Part shown: positions 1-8,868 of the stretch, one piece after another
How the letters are laid out: each line of letters opens with the position of its first letter
Numbering within the stretch: the first letter of the stretch is position 1
Source: Serratia bockelmannii
Lineage (GTDB): Bacteria > Pseudomonadota > Gammaproteobacteria > Enterobacterales > Enterobacteriaceae
Assembly: GCF_008011855.1 (NCBI RefSeq)
Contig: NZ_VOUX01000002.1
Location: forward strand, 1-64,000
Direction of reading: 5' to 3'
DNA length: 64,000 nucleotides
Made by a program: the position numbers and the translations under genes
The notes under the pieces: model-generated
Databases searched by the model: none
What the model was told of the DNA's origin: nothing
The model's input: only the letters and a program-made list of their open reading frames with translations

Positions 1-1
1 A

Positions 2-78
2 TGGTGCATCCAGGAGGATTCGAACCTCCGACCGCTCGGTTCGTAGCCGAGTACTCTATCCAGCTGAGCTATGGATGC
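2..78 (-). tRNA. tRNA-Arg (anticodon ACG)
   Basis: The minus strand gives a 77-base cloverleaf with acceptor stem GCATCCA/TGGATGC, encoded CCA end, T-loop GGTTCGAATCC and anticodon loop CTACGAA, so the anticodon is ACG (read as ICG after deamination). It is the last visible member of an argQ/Z/Y/V-type array; more copies may lie before base 1. Confidence 0.96.
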
Positions 79-132
79 ATGTCTATTTTTTTACTGCTTG
101 CCTGCTTCGCTAACGAAACACGACAGAAAGAA

Positions 133-209
133 TGGTGCATCCAGGAGGATTCGAACCTCCGACCGCTCGGTTCGTAGCCGAGTACTCTATCCAGCTGAGC
201 TATGGATGC
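133..209 (-). tRNA. tRNA-Arg (anticodon ACG), second copy
   Basis: This copy is identical over 77 bases to the copies at 2-78 and 407-483, again with encoded CCA. The spacer to the previous copy is 54 bases, typical of a polycistronic tRNA transcript that is cut by RNase E and RNase P. Confidence 0.96.
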
Positions 210-270
210 ACAGGAATTCTTTTTTGATACCGTATGGTACGTTGTTACTACCCCACCATACTGCAAAATA

Positions 271-289
271 TGGTGCATCCAGGAGGATT
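271..289 (-). repeat. 19-base remnant of the tRNA-Arg 3' end
   Basis: These 19 bases equal the last 19 bases of the neighbouring tRNA-Arg genes (CCA, acceptor strand and part of the T-arm). The rest of a tRNA is absent. The same kind of 19-base tRNA 3' repeat is known from the E. coli tyrT operon, where it begins the rtT repeats; homology of mechanism is inference. It may mark a deleted fourth tRNA-Arg gene. Confidence 0.85.
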
Positions 290-344
290 ACTCGGCGCTA
301 GCGCCTCGCCCTACGGGCCATTGCTTAAGCAATGTTATCCTCCT
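281..344. repeat. stacked palindromes in the tRNA-Arg spacer
   Basis: Near-complementary arms at 281-290 and 335-344 (nine of ten bases pair) enclose two perfect palindromes: GGCGCTAGCGCC at 294-305 and CATTGCTTAAGCAATG at 319-334. The left arm overlaps the tRNA 3' remnant. Just beyond, CGAGCA/TGCTCG at about 345-363 could form another hairpin. In the precursor RNA this could fold into a branched structure. No ORF is present. Function unknown. Confidence 0.75.
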
Positions 345-406
345 TCGAGCACTTTCTTGCTCGTCACCTGTCTGAAACTCTCGCTTCGCGACACATGAGG
401 AAAATA

Positions 407-483
407 TGGTGCATCCAGGAGGATTCGAACCTCCGACCGCTCGGTTCGTAGCCGAGTACTCTATCCAGCTGAGCTATGGATGC
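407..483 (-). tRNA. tRNA-Arg (anticodon ACG), third copy
   Basis: This is the first tRNA-Arg behind tRNA-Ser in transcription order, only 3 bases away from it. The 77-base sequence is identical to the other two copies, including anticodon ACG and the CCA end. The order csrA, serV, arg array matches E. coli. Confidence 0.96.
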
Positions 484-486
484 AAA

Positions 487-579
487 TGGCGGTGAGGCGG
501 GGATTCGAACCCCGGATGCAGCTTTTGACCGCATACTCCCTTAGCAGGGGAGCGCCTTCAGCCTCTCGGCCACCTCACC
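487..579 (-). tRNA. serV: tRNA-Ser (anticodon GCT)
   Basis: This is a 93-base class II tRNA with a long variable arm, GGTGAGG/CCTCACC acceptor stem, anticodon loop CTGCTAA (GCT) and encoded CCA. It reads AGC and AGU serine codons. Position next to csrA and before the arginine array identifies it as serV. Confidence 0.96.
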
Positions 580-643
580 ATACGCTTCTTTCGAATTGTG
601 CCTAACTTGCTTTGGAGAAGCTCATCGGCACTGCGTGGCGCAC

Positions 644-671
644 ATATTACTTTCTCCGACTTTTAAGTCAA
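644..671 (-). promoter_or_regulatory. stable-RNA promoter of serV and the tRNA-Arg array
   Basis: On the minus strand a -35 TTGACT (666-671) lies 16 bases before a -10 TAATAT (644-649). A GC-rich discriminator follows (GCGCC), as in promoters under stringent (ppGpp/DksA) control. It points into tRNA-Ser 65 bases downstream. No transcript start was measured. Confidence 0.72.
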
Positions 672-848
672 ACAATTTTTCCCAACTCATGCGCGTTTGC
701 ACAATTCACACCCAACATGGGCGATTTCACGGCAAAAAGGGCGTTTTATCAACAGGCAACCGCAGCGTCTGTGGCAACAAAGCAGGAAACTCACCGGGAA
801 AATAATCACGAAAAAGAGAGGGGAGAACGAAAGAAGTGGGTAAAACGA
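672..848. other. csrA-serV spacer
   Basis: Between the tRNA promoter and the csrA terminator I see no gene. Short open frames here lack family resemblance and ribosome binding sites. Upstream activating sequences for the tRNA promoter (A/T tracts at 671-681) may lie in it. Confidence 0.5.
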
Positions 849-882
849 TGCAGTAGCGTCTCGTCTGGCAACGAGACGCTGC
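849..882 (-). terminator. csrA terminator
   Basis: A perfect ten-base inverted repeat (855-864 and 871-880, AGCGTCTCGT with a six-base loop) begins just after the csrA stop codon. The T-rich run after it is short and delayed, so termination may be partial. Confidence 0.75.
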
Positions 883-889
883 TTCGGAA

Positions 890-1075
890 TCAGTAAGTCG
901 TCTGCTGAGACTTCTCTGCCTGAATGCGCTGATAGATTTCTTCACGGTGAACCGAAACCTCTTTGGGGGCATTCACACCAATACGCACCTGGTTGCCTTT
1001 TACCCCTAGCACAGTGACCGTAACCTCATCGCCAATCATGAGGGTTTCACCAACTCGACGAGTCAGAATTAACAT
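890..1075 (-). CDS. csrA: carbon storage regulator CsrA
   Basis: This 61-residue protein is a dimeric RNA-binding regulator that blocks or protects mRNAs carrying GGA motifs, controlling glycogen, motility, biofilm and virulence genes. The sequence [18 protein letters not shown] and the conserved R44 context ([10 protein letters not shown]) are nearly identical to E. coli CsrA, and the length is standard. The start has an AAGGAG ribosome site nine bases upstream; the GGA within it is a natural site for autorepression, as known in E. coli. CsrA is antagonised by the BarA/UvrY-controlled Csr sRNAs; barA begins at the other end of this window. It lies between alaS and serV as in E. coli. Confidence 0.98.
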   Translation of the reverse strand: MLILTRRVGETLMIGDEVTVTVLGVKGNQVRIGVNAPKEVSVHREEIYQRIQAEKSQQTTY

Positions 1076-1272
1076 TCTTTGCTCCTTGAAAGATTAAAAG
1101 AGTCGGGTCTCTCAGTTTCCCCGTCATTATCCATCATATGTGGTGAAAACGTAAGCCGCGCAATCCACAATAAGTGTAAGCAGACTTGGTCCCACCTCAG
1201 ATAATGGTAAGTTTAGCCGACCTGAAAAACTTTGTTCCCGCAATTGTAACTAAATTGTGTTAGCACAGTATG

Positions 1273-1307
1273 AAAACGCCATAATCAACAAAGTATTATG
1301 GCGTTTG
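1273..1307 (-). terminator. alaS terminator
   Basis: Twelve-base arms (1274-1285 and 1295-1306) separated by nine bases end in TTTT on the minus strand, 20 bases beyond the alaS stop. The 1076-1272 stretch between it and csrA holds the csrA promoter region, in which I could not fix one promoter. Confidence 0.8.
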
Positions 1308-1327
1308 TGCGTGCTATTTATTTATGT

Positions 1328-3955
1328 TCACAGCTTCGAGGCCACCCAGGCTTCTACGCTGTTTAACGCCGCTGACAGGGCGTTGATATCCGTCCCCCCC
1401 GCCATCGCCATATCAGGGCGACCACCGCCCTTGCCGCCGACCTGCTGCGCCACGTTGCCGATCAACTCGCCGGCTTTCACGCGGTCAGTCAGATCCTTGG
1501 TCACGCCCGCGACCAGGCTGACTTTGTCATCAGCCGTCGTCGCCAACACGATAATGGCCGAACCCAATTGATTTTTCAGGTCATCCACCATAGTGCGCAG
1601 CATTTTGGCTTCGACATTGTCCAACTGGCTGACCAACAGCTTCACGCCGTTAACCACTTTCGCCTGACTGGACAGCGACGCGCTTTCCTGCGCCGCCTGC
1701 TGATCTTTCAGTTGCTGCAGTTCTTTTTCCAGCACGCGGGTGCGATCGAGCACCGAGCGCACTTTATCGGTCAGGTTGTTGCTATCGCCCTTCACCAACT
1801 GCGCAACGTCTTGCAACAAATCGCTTTGCTGATGCAGCGTAGCGATAGCGCCAGCGCCGGTTACCGCTTCAATACGGCGGATGCCCGCCGCGGTGCCAGA
1901 CTCGCTCAGAATGCGGAACAGGCCGATATCGCCGGTGCGGCTGGCGTGGGTGCCGCCGCACAGCTCGGTGGAGAAGTCGCCCATGGTCAGCACGCGAACG
2001 TTGTCGTCGTACTTCTCACCGAACAGCGCCATCGCACCCTTCTCTTTGGCATCTTCCAACGCCATCAGCTCGGTCTGCACCGGCAGGTTACGACGCACCT
2101 GCTGGTTAACCAGATCTTCCACCGCGCGAATTTGTTCCGGCTTCATCGCTTCGAAATGCGAGAAGTCGAAGCGCAGGTATTTGTCGTTAACCAGAGAGCC
2201 TTTCTGCGCAACGTGCTCGCCCAACGTTTGGCGCAGCGCAGCGTGCAGCAGGTGGGTCGCGGAGTGGTTCAGGCGGATGCTGTTGCGGCGTTCAGTGTCG
2301 ATCTGCGCGTCTACGCGATCGTTCAGCTTCAGCGAACCTTGCGCCAGCTTGCCTTGATGGCCGATAGCCTGACCGTATTTCTGGGTGTCGTTGACCACAA
2401 ACTCGGCGCCTGCGGCTTTCAGCACGCCTTTATCGCCGACCTGGCCGCCGGATTCACCGTAGAACGGCGTCTCGTCCAGCACCACCACCGCCTCTTCGCC
2501 AGCGTTGATCTGATCGACCGGCTGGCCGTCGCGGAACAGCGCAATGACCATCGCCTGCTGCTCGTCGTGATCGTAGCCGCTGAACTGACTTCTGCCGTCC
2601 ACACGGATCAGGCTGTTGTAGTCGGCGCCGAAGCCGCTGGATTCGCGCGCGCGGCGGCGCTGTGCTTCCATCGCCTCTTCAAAGCCCGCTTCGTCGACTT
2701 TCAGACCGCGCTCGCGGCAGACGTCAGCGGTCAGGTCCACCGGGAAGCCGTAGGTATCGTACAGACGGAAAGCGGTTTCGCCGTCCAGGGTATCGCCCTG
2801 CAGCTTGGCCAGCTCTTCATCCAGCAGCGCCAGACCACGCTCCAGCGTACGGGCAAACTGCTCTTCTTCGGTTTTCAGCACCTGCTCCACCAGCGACTGC
2901 TGGCGTTTCAGTTCATCGGCCGCCGGGCCCATCACTTCGATCAGCGGCGCCACCAGCTTGTAGAAGAAGGTGTCTTTCGCGCCCAGCATGTTGCCATGGC
3001 GGATCGCACGACGAATGATGCGACGCAGCACGTAGCCGCGGTTTTCGTTAGACGGGATCACGCCGTCAGACACCAGGAAGGCGCAGGAACGGATGTGGTC
3101 GGCGATAACGCGCAGAGATTTATTGTCCAGATCGGTCGCACCGGTCACTTTCGCCACGGCGGCAATCAGGGTGCGGAACAGGTCGATCTCATAGTTGGAG
3201 TTCACATGCTGCAACACCGCCGCGATGCGTTCCAGGCCCATACCGGTATCCACCGAAGGTTTCGGCAGCGGCAACATGGTGCCGTCGGACTGACGGTTGA
3301 ACTGCATGAAAACGATGTTCCAGATCTCGATGTAGCGATCGCCGTCTTCTTCCGGGCTGCCCGGAGGACCACCCCAAATGTGATCGCCGTGATCGTAGAA
3401 AATCTCGGTGCACGGGCCGCATGGGCCGGTATCGCCCATCTGCCAGAAGTTATCGGAAGCGAAAGGCGCGCCCTTGTTGTCGCCGATGCGGATAATGCGC
3501 TCGGCCGGTACGCCGATTTGCTTCTGCCAGATGTCGAATGCTTCGTCATCGGTTTCATACACAGTGACCCACAGTCGCTCTTTCGGCAGGTTGAACCAGT
3601 TTTCACCGGTCAGCAGTTCCCACGCGTAGCTGATCGCATCGTGCTTGAAGTAATCGCCGAAGCTGAAGTTGCCCAGCATTTCAAAGAAGGTGTGGTGACG
3701 AGCGGTATACCCGACGTTTTCCAGGTCGTTATGCTTGCCGCCTGCGCGCACGCAGCGCTGCGAGGTAGTGGCGCGGGAATAGGCGCGTTTGTCGAGCCCC
3801 AGGAAAACATCCTTAAATTGGTTCATGCCGGCATTGGTAAACAGCAATGTCGGATCATTGTTAGGCACCAGGGAGCTGCTTGCTACAACCTGATGACCCT
3901 TACTATGAAAGAAATCGAGAAACGCTTGACGGATCTCAGCGGTGCTCTTGCTCAT
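1328..3955 (-). CDS. alaS: alanine--tRNA ligase
   Basis: This cytoplasmic class II synthetase charges tRNA-Ala and hydrolyses mischarged Ser/Gly-tRNA-Ala. It has 875 residues (E. coli 876). The N-terminal half carries the class II core ([18 protein letters not shown]); the editing domain carries zinc ligands H564 and H568 in HSATHLLH and the [10 protein letters not shown] motif; a C-Ala oligomerisation domain ends with the GGGRPDMA segment. The start was taken at the [10 protein letters not shown] methionine behind an AGGA site, 17 codons after the first in-frame ATG, because it matches the family start. A long open frame on the opposite strand is only a codon-bias shadow. Confidence 0.97.
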   Translation of the reverse strand: MSKSTAEIRQAFLDFFHSKGHQVVASSSLVPNNDPTLLFTNAGMNQFKDVFLGLDKRAYSRATTSQRCVRAGGKHNDLENVGYTARHHTFFEMLGNFSFGDYFKHDAISYAWELLTGENWFNLPKERLWVTVYETDDEAFDIWQKQIGVPAERIIRIGDNKGAPFASDNFWQMGDTGPCGPCTEIFYDHGDHIWGGPPGSPEEDGDRYIEIWNIVFMQFNRQSDGTMLPLPKPSVDTGMGLERIAAVLQHVNSNYEIDLFRTLIAAVAKVTGATDLDNKSLRVIADHIRSCAFLVSDGVIPSNENRGYVLRRIIRRAIRHGNMLGAKDTFFYKLVAPLIEVMGPAADELKRQQSLVEQVLKTEEEQFARTLERGLALLDEELAKLQGDTLDGETAFRLYDTYGFPVDLTADVCRERGLKVDEAGFEEAMEAQRRRARESSGFGADYNSLIRVDGRSQFSGYDHDEQQAMVIALFRDGQPVDQINAGEEAVVVLDETPFYGESGGQVGDKGVLKAAGAEFVVNDTQKYGQAIGHQGKLAQGSLKLNDRVDAQIDTERRNSIRLNHSATHLLHAALRQTLGEHVAQKGSLVNDKYLRFDFSHFEAMKPEQIRAVEDLVNQQVRRNLPVQTELMALEDAKEKGAMALFGEKYDDNVRVLTMGDFSTELCGGTHASRTGDIGLFRILSESGTAAGIRRIEAVTGAGAIATLHQQSDLLQDVAQLVKGDSNNLTDKVRSVLDRTRVLEKELQQLKDQQAAQESASLSSQAKVVNGVKLLVSQLDNVEAKMLRTMVDDLKNQLGSAIIVLATTADDKVSLVAGVTKDLTDRVKAGELIGNVAQQVGGKGGGRPDMAMAGGTDINALSAALNSVEAWVASKL

Positions 3956-4088
3956 AATTTTCCTGGAAAGGCTAGAATAACGACACGTGAGCCGGTGGCG
4001 CGTCATCCCGACGATGACAACCAGCTCACGAACAAAAAGTGGGGATAAGATAAATTTTCTTCAGAGGGAAGTAAAACCCCGTGTGCGC

Positions 4089-4604
4089 TCATTGCGCAAA
4101 ATCACGGTAAATTGACTGAATTTCTTCCTGGAAAAAGCCGCGATAGAGCAGATAACGCTGCACTTTGGCTTTCTCTTTCCAGTCAGTTGGCAACGCATCG
4201 CCAAATTTTCGCTGCGCCACCTGTTTCGCCTGTTCACACCAGTCGATGTCGCATTCCGCCAGCGCGTCCTGTACCAGCGCTTTGTCGACGCCCTTTTGCA
4301 TCAGTTCGCTGCGGATGCGCTGCGCGCCGTAACCTTTGCGGCTGCGGCTGCCAATGTAGCTGTGGGCGAAACGCTTATCGTCCAGCCAATTATGCTGATA
4401 ACAGTAGGCGATAACCTGCTCGATCAGCGCAGGATCTACCGGCTCTTCAGCCACCGGCGGTGATGTCGACGCATGTGGCCCCTTGCCGCCAAAACGGGCT
4501 TTCGCCACAAACGGCTGCGCCGCAAGTTTGCGGCGCAGTTCAGCTTCACTATGATCGCGTTGCGACAGCAGGCGCATGGCGCGGCTTAGCAAGTCATTCA
4601 TCAT
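4089..4604 (-). CDS. recX: RecA regulator RecX
   Basis: RecX binds the RecA filament groove and limits its extension and ATPase activity. The 171-residue protein shows the tandem three-helix RecX repeats, with characteristic segments LLSQRDHSEAELRRKL, YCYQHNWLDDKRFAHSYI and GYGAQRIRSELMQKG. It is downstream of recA with a strong hairpin in the 57-base gap, so it is expected to be made only by readthrough of recA transcripts, as in E. coli. The start could be either of two adjacent methionines (4604 or 4601). A roughly 15-residue insertion near residue 40 (KGPHASTSPP) is a low-complexity linker that lengthens it slightly. Confidence 0.93.
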   Translation of the reverse strand: MMNDLLSRAMRLLSQRDHSEAELRRKLAAQPFVAKARFGGKGPHASTSPPVAEEPVDPALIEQVIAYCYQHNWLDDKRFAHSYIGSRSRKGYGAQRIRSELMQKGVDKALVQDALAECDIDWCEQAKQVAQRKFGDALPTDWKEKAKVQRYLLYRGFFQEEIQSIYRDFAQ

Positions 4605-4622
4605 TTGAGCCTGAATTCAGGG

Positions 4623-4653
4623 GATGTGCGCCACATAAACGGCGGCGCACATC
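4623..4653 (-). terminator. recA-recX hairpin (attenuator)
   Basis: Perfect ten-base arms (4623-4632 and 4644-4653) follow the recA stop directly. There is no clear T tract, which suits partial termination with readthrough into recX. Confidence 0.75.
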
Positions 4654-4661
4654 TTCAGCGA

Positions 4662-5726
4662 TTAAAACTGCTCGCTGGTTTCCGCTTCGTCATCTTCGAA
4701 GTCGTCACCGGAGGCAGCCACCAGCTCACCGCCGCTGTGCAGCAGCAGGTCGCGCAGTTTCTTATCCAGCTCGGCGGCGATAGCCGGGTTTTCTTTCAGG
4801 AAGTTACAGGCGTTCGCCTTGCCCTGACCGATCTTCTCGCCGTTATAGCTGTACCAGGCGCCGGCTTTTTCGATCATCTTGTGCTTCACGCCCAGATCGA
4901 CCAGCTCACCACGGCTGTTGATGCCTTCGCCGTACATGATTTGGAATTCAGCCTGTTTGAACGGCGCAGCGATTTTGTTCTTCACCACTTTCACGCGGGT
5001 TTCGCTGCCCACCACTTCGTCGCCCTCTTTGATGGCGCCGATACGACGGATATCCAGGCGTACCGAAGCGTAGAACTTCAGGGCGTTACCACCGGTGGTG
5101 GTTTCCGGGTTGCCGAACATCACACCGATCTTCATACGGATCTGGTTGATGAAGATCAGCAGGGTATTGGCGTTTTTCAGGTTGCCGGCCAGCTTACGCA
5201 TCGCCTGGCTCATCATGCGCGCCGCCAGACCCATGTGCGAATCGCCGATTTCACCCTCGATTTCCGCCTTCGGCGTCAGCGCCGCCACGGAGTCGACGAT
5301 GATGACGTCAACCGCGCCGGAGCGGGTCAGCGCATCACAGATTTCCAGCGCCTGCTCGCCGGTGTCCGGCTGGGAGCACAGCAGGTTGTCGATATCAACG
5401 CCCAGCTTTTTCGCATAGATAGGATCCAGCGCATGCTCAGCATCAATGAACGCACAGGTTTTTCCTTCGCGCTGCGCAGCGGCGATCACCTGCAGCGTCA
5501 GGGTAGTTTTACCGGACGATTCCGGGCCATAGATTTCGACGATGCGGCCCATCGGCAGGCCGCCGGCGCCCAGAGCGATATCGAGTGACAGTGAGCCGGT
5601 GGAGATCGTTTCCACGTCCATGGAGCGGTCTTCACCCAGGCGCATGATGGAGCCTTTGCCGAACTGTTTCTCAATCTGGCCCAGTGCCGCAGCTAACGCC
5701 TTTTGCTTGTTCTCATCAATAGCCAT
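4662..5726 (-). CDS. recA: recombinase RecA
   Basis: RecA coats single-stranded DNA, pairs homologous strands and stimulates LexA self-cleavage, starting the SOS response. The 354-residue protein has the N-terminal helix domain, the ATPase core with Walker A GPESSGKT at residues 67-74, the Walker B region [17 protein letters not shown]-binding loop segment [18 protein letters not shown], and an acidic C-terminal tail ([14 protein letters not shown]). The start is the [10 protein letters not shown] methionine behind GGAGCAAAA. Seven extra upstream codons would include the promoter-proximal leader and are not expected to be translated. It is transcribed with recX from a LexA-controlled promoter. 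Confidence 0.98.
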   Translation of the reverse strand: MAIDENKQKALAAALGQIEKQFGKGSIMRLGEDRSMDVETISTGSLSLDIALGAGGLPMGRIVEIYGPESSGKTTLTLQVIAAAQREGKTCAFIDAEHALDPIYAKKLGVDIDNLLCSQPDTGEQALEICDALTRSGAVDVIIVDSVAALTPKAEIEGEIGDSHMGLAARMMSQAMRKLAGNLKNANTLLIFINQIRMKIGVMFGNPETTTGGNALKFYASVRLDIRRIGAIKEGDEVVGSETRVKVVKNKIAAPFKQAEFQIMYGEGINSRGELVDLGVKHKMIEKAGAWYSYNGEKIGQGKANACNFLKENPAIAAELDKKLRDLLLHSGGELVAASGDDFEDDEAETSEQF

Positions 5727-5802
5727 TTTTGCTCCTTCGTTTCGCAATGCCGGTGTTACCCCACACTGCCACTGAATGTATGTTGTGCAGGAAATGTCAC
5801 TA

Positions 5803-5830
5803 ATTATACTGTATGGTCATACAGTATCAA
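5803..5830 (-). promoter_or_regulatory. recA promoter
   Basis: On the minus strand TTGATA (5825-5830) and a consensus TATAAT (5803-5808) are 16 bases apart, the same arrangement as in the E. coli recA promoter. The LexA box fills the spacer. Confidence 0.9.
5807..5826 (-). promoter_or_regulatory. LexA (SOS) box of recA
   Basis: TACTGTATGGTCATACAGTA is a near-perfect 20-base SOS box with the CTG-N10-CAG core. It overlaps the recA -10 element, so LexA would block polymerase directly. Confidence 0.95.
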
Positions 5831-5837
5831 GCCTAAT

Positions 5838-6326
5838 TTACAAAAATTCGTCGATGGCGGTTTGCAGCGCGAAAATCGTCGCCTGCAGCCGCACCGCATC
5901 GCGGTCGCCCTCGAATTGCATCTTGCGCGACAGCCCCCGGCCATCGCTGCCGGCGAAACCGAACCACACGGTGCCGACCGGCTTTTCCGCGCTGCCGCCG
6001 TCCGGGCCGGCGATGCCGCTCACCGACAGCGCCAGATCGGCCTGCGCCGCACGCAGCGCCCCTATCGCCATCTCGCGCACCACCTCTTCGCTGACCGCGC
6101 CGTGCGCCGCCAACGTCGCTTCGTTCACCCCCAGCAGGTCATGCTTTGCCGCATTGCTGTAGGTGACGAAACCGCGATCGAAATAGGCGGAGCTGCCGGC
6201 GATATCGGTAATGGCCTTGGCGATCCCCCCCCCGGTGCAGGATTCCGCACAGGTGATCCAGCGGCCCTGAGCCTTCAGTTTCTCCCCTGCCAGCACGCTG
6301 AGCTGACGCAGTTGGTTTTCACTCAT
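5838..6326 (-). CDS. pncC: nicotinamide-nucleotide amidase PncC (CinA C-terminal family)
   Basis: PncC deamidates nicotinamide mononucleotide to nicotinate mononucleotide, recycling NMN made by DNA ligase. The 162-residue protein is a stand-alone CinA C-terminal domain: AESCTGGGIAKAITDIAGSS near the N-terminus supplies the catalytic serine, and GIAGPDGGSAEKPVGTVWFG is the second family motif. It is upstream of recA, as in E. coli (ygaD). A stop precedes the recA SOS promoter by a few bases only, so recA has its own transcription start. Confidence 0.95.
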   Translation of the reverse strand: MSENQLRQLSVLAGEKLKAQGRWITCAESCTGGGIAKAITDIAGSSAYFDRGFVTYSNAAKHDLLGVNEATLAAHGAVSEEVVREMAIGALRAAQADLALSVSGIAGPDGGSAEKPVGTVWFGFAGSDGRGLSRKMQFEGDRDAVRLQATIFALQTAIDEFL

Positions 6327-6569
6327 AATCCCTCCCTCGCGAATTCAGGTATATGCGCCCGATAGTAGCATTTATCAAGGCGCTGCAGCGGCTGACACGT
6401 TGAAATGCGCAGCGCCTCGCAGGAGGTGCGGTTTTAAGCGCCCGGCCAAGCTGCTAGTATCAAAAGAAGCGCCCCATCGAGCGGCGGCGCACCAGCACAA
6501 GGAACATCACGGAGGCGGCACGCTGCGGCGGCGGCCTCAGGGCGCACCAGAAGAGATTAGGATGATAGC

Positions 6570-7949
6570 GTGAAAAAAACGTTGGGCGTATTTTTGCCGT
6601 TGTACACCACCACCCTGCTGCTGCTGTTGGGCTCGGGCCTGCTCACCACCTACGTCTCGCTGCGGCTGACCTCCATCCACGTCAGCAGCGCGTTGATCGG
6701 CGCTATCATCGCCGCCAACTACATCGGGTTGGTGATCGGCGGCAAGGTCGGCCACTTTCTCATCGCCCGCGTCGGGCATATCCGCGCCTACGTGGCCTGC
6801 GCCGGCATCATCACCGCCGCGGTGCTGGGGCACGGCCTGACGGAGTTCATTCCCGCCTGGGTCGCGCTGCGTCTGGTGATCGGGCTGTGCATGATGTGCC
6901 AGTATATGGTGCTGGAAAGCTGGCTGAACGACCAGGCGGAATCCAACCAGCGCGGCATGGTGTTCGGCTTCTATATGGCGGCGACCTATCTCGGCATGTC
7001 GCTGGGCCAGATCGTGCTGATGCTGCAAAGCAATCTGGGCATCACCACGCTGCTGGTGATCGCACTGTGTTTCGCGCTCTGTCTGGTGCCGATCGCTCTC
7101 ACCACCCGCACCAATGCGCGCCACATGTCGCCGGCCCCGATGGAGCTGCGTTACTTTGTCGGCGCCATTCCCAAGGTGCTGGCCACCACGTTGGTGATCG
7201 GCATGGTGGTGGGCTCGTTTTACGGCCTGGCGCCGGTCTACGCCAGCCTGCAATCCTTAACCACTCAGCAAACCGGCCTGTTCATGGCGCTGGCTATCTT
7301 CGCCGGGTTGGTGGCGCAGTTCCCGCTCAGTTGGCTGTCGGATCGCTATAACCGCCCGTTGCTGATGCGCTTCAACGCCATTTTGCTGATCGTGGCGGCG
7401 CTGCCGCTGGCACTGCTGCCGCACATCGATTTCCCGCTGCTGCTGGCGGTGGGGTTCGTCGTCAGCATGCTGCAGTTTACGCTCTATCCGCTGGTGGTGG
7501 CATTGGCCAACGATCTGATCGAGCCGGAGCGCCGCGTCTCGCTGGCCGCCTGTCTGCTGATGGCGTTCGGCGTCGGCGCCAGCATCGGGCCGTTGGCGGT
7601 CGGCGCACTGATCGAGCCGCTTGGCGGCAATATCCTGTACGCCTTCTTCGCTCTGTGCGGCGTACTGCTGGCGGCCCTCGGCCGTACGGCGAAAGCGGAG
7701 GAACCGCAGCTGGCACAGGACGCGCCGGTGCCGCACATTGCGCTGCCAGACAGCCTCGCCAGTTCACCGCTGTCGCCTGCGCTCAATCCGACCTTCGATG
7801 AGCAGATCATTCACGACACCATGCCGCCGCCGGAAGCGGCGCCCGATGTCGAGGAGCCACAGCCCGAAGAACAGGAGGAGGAACCCTTGCCTCAGGGAGC
7901 CGATCCGCAAGAGGACACCGGCCTGAAAAAGGCGCACGCCATGCTGTAA
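6570..7949 (+). CDS. MFS transporter with acidic C-terminal extension
   Basis: This 459-residue inner-membrane protein has about twelve hydrophobic segments over residues 5-385 and the MFS-type loop WLSDRYNRPLL between the halves (about 250-260). It resembles the YcaD/YfkF group of uncharacterised MFS proteins; the substrate is unknown. From about residue 385 it has a 75-residue cytoplasmic tail rich in Pro, Glu, Asp and Ala (EEPQPEEQEEEPLPQ), not found in typical MFS proteins. The start is GTG at 6570 behind AGGATG. It is convergent with chbG, ending 9 bases from it without a recognisable terminator. The upstream 240 bases (6327-6569) hold the divergent pncC/MFS promoters, not resolved. Confidence 0.85.
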   Translation: MKKTLGVFLPLYTTTLLLLLGSGLLTTYVSLRLTSIHVSSALIGAIIAANYIGLVIGGKVGHFLIARVGHIRAYVACAGIITAAVLGHGLTEFIPAWVALRLVIGLCMMCQYMVLESWLNDQAESNQRGMVFGFYMAATYLGMSLGQIVLMLQSNLGITTLLVIALCFALCLVPIALTTRTNARHMSPAPMELRYFVGAIPKVLATTLVIGMVVGSFYGLAPVYASLQSLTTQQTGLFMALAIFAGLVAQFPLSWLSDRYNRPLLMRFNAILLIVAALPLALLPHIDFPLLLAVGFVVSMLQFTLYPLVVALANDLIEPERRVSLAACLLMAFGVGASIGPLAVGALIEPLGGNILYAFFALCGVLLAALGRTAKAEEPQLAQDAPVPHIALPDSLASSPLSPALNPTFDEQIIHDTMPPPEAAPDVEEPQPEEQEEEPLPQGADPQEDTGLKKAHAML

Positions 7950-7958
7950 ACGGTGGTG

Positions 7959-8720
7959 CTACAGATCCTGGAAGGAGCCCAGCATAAAACCGCGTTCGGC
8001 GATCGCCGCTTTCAGCGTCGGCGCGGTCAACACATCCAGCTCGACGAGGCGCGGGTGGCAGTATTTGCTCTGCAGGATCGTCGCATCGAGGAACGCCGGG
8101 TGGCACATCATTTCCAATGACTCGGCGCCCTGCGCGTCGGCGCGTGCCAACCTCTGCAGGAACAAGGCTTCGGAAATCGTTTCACCGTAGAATCCCGCGT
8201 CAAACGCGTCGGTGCTGTAGGGCGTCTGCAACGCAATACCGCGCCGTTTCGCCTCTTCGCGATCGAGGCGCAGCGGCAGACCCTGTGCCTGTGCAAACGC
8301 CTCCACCAGCGGGTAAATCTGCGGCTGCATATGCACATGGTGGTGGCTGTCGATATGCGTTGGCGCCCTGCCGAACAGCGTCACAAACCGCGTGAACTGG
8401 CGCTGCAGCTCCTCCTGAATCTCGTCCAGCTGCAGCTCGCCGGCCTCGGCGCGGCCCCACAGCCATTTGCCCAGCTCGCCATGCTCATTGACCAGCGAAG
8501 GCATGGCGCCCAGCGGCCTGCCATGGGTCAAAACGAAATGCAGCCCGATCGGCAACCCCGGATATTGCCGGCTGAGCGCCGCCGCGTGCTGGGCGCCGCC
8601 GCCGTTCACCATCGCCGTGGTGGAGGAAACGACGCCATGCTGATACGCCTCGACGACGCCGTAGTTCTGTCCTTTGCTCAGGCCGAAGTCGTCGGCATTC
8701 ACGATCAGTAGTTTTTCCAT
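7959..8720 (-). CDS. chbG: chitooligosaccharide deacetylase ChbG
   Basis: ChbG removes one acetyl group from chitobiose-6-phosphate (and chitotriose-P), producing the inducer recognised by ChbR. The protein has 253 residues with the YdjC-family metal site: NADDFGLS near residue 6 and HIDSHHHVH around residue 120. The start at [11 protein letters not shown] has GGGAG eight bases upstream; 19 extra in-frame codons before it are rejected. It is the last gene of the minus-strand chb operon, 148 bases after chbR. That gap shows GC-rich inverted repeats (CCGGCGCGG / CCGGCCGGCG) but no clear terminator. Confidence 0.93.
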   Translation of the reverse strand: MEKLLIVNADDFGLSKGQNYGVVEAYQHGVVSSTTAMVNGGGAQHAAALSRQYPGLPIGLHFVLTHGRPLGAMPSLVNEHGELGKWLWGRAEAGELQLDEIQEELQRQFTRFVTLFGRAPTHIDSHHHVHMQPQIYPLVEAFAQAQGLPLRLDREEAKRRGIALQTPYSTDAFDAGFYGETISEALFLQRLARADAQGAESLEMMCHPAFLDATILQSKYCHPRLVELDVLTAPTLKAAIAERGFMLGSFQDL

Positions 8721-8868
8721 AATGGCTCCCGCAGGATGAATTTTCGGCAAGGAAAAGCCGACCGACCGGCGCGGCATTCCCCTTCTCGAAGGTAAAAATC
8801 GAATGATTAACCGGCCGGCGACCTAAAGCTCATCGGCATATCGGCGTTAATACTGATCGGGAGCGGCC

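Noticed and set aside
1568-4048. Very long open frame opposite alaS (826 codons), and similar ones opposite mutS and relA.
   Set aside because: They mirror high-GC codon bias of the real genes and show no domain or composition of a natural protein.
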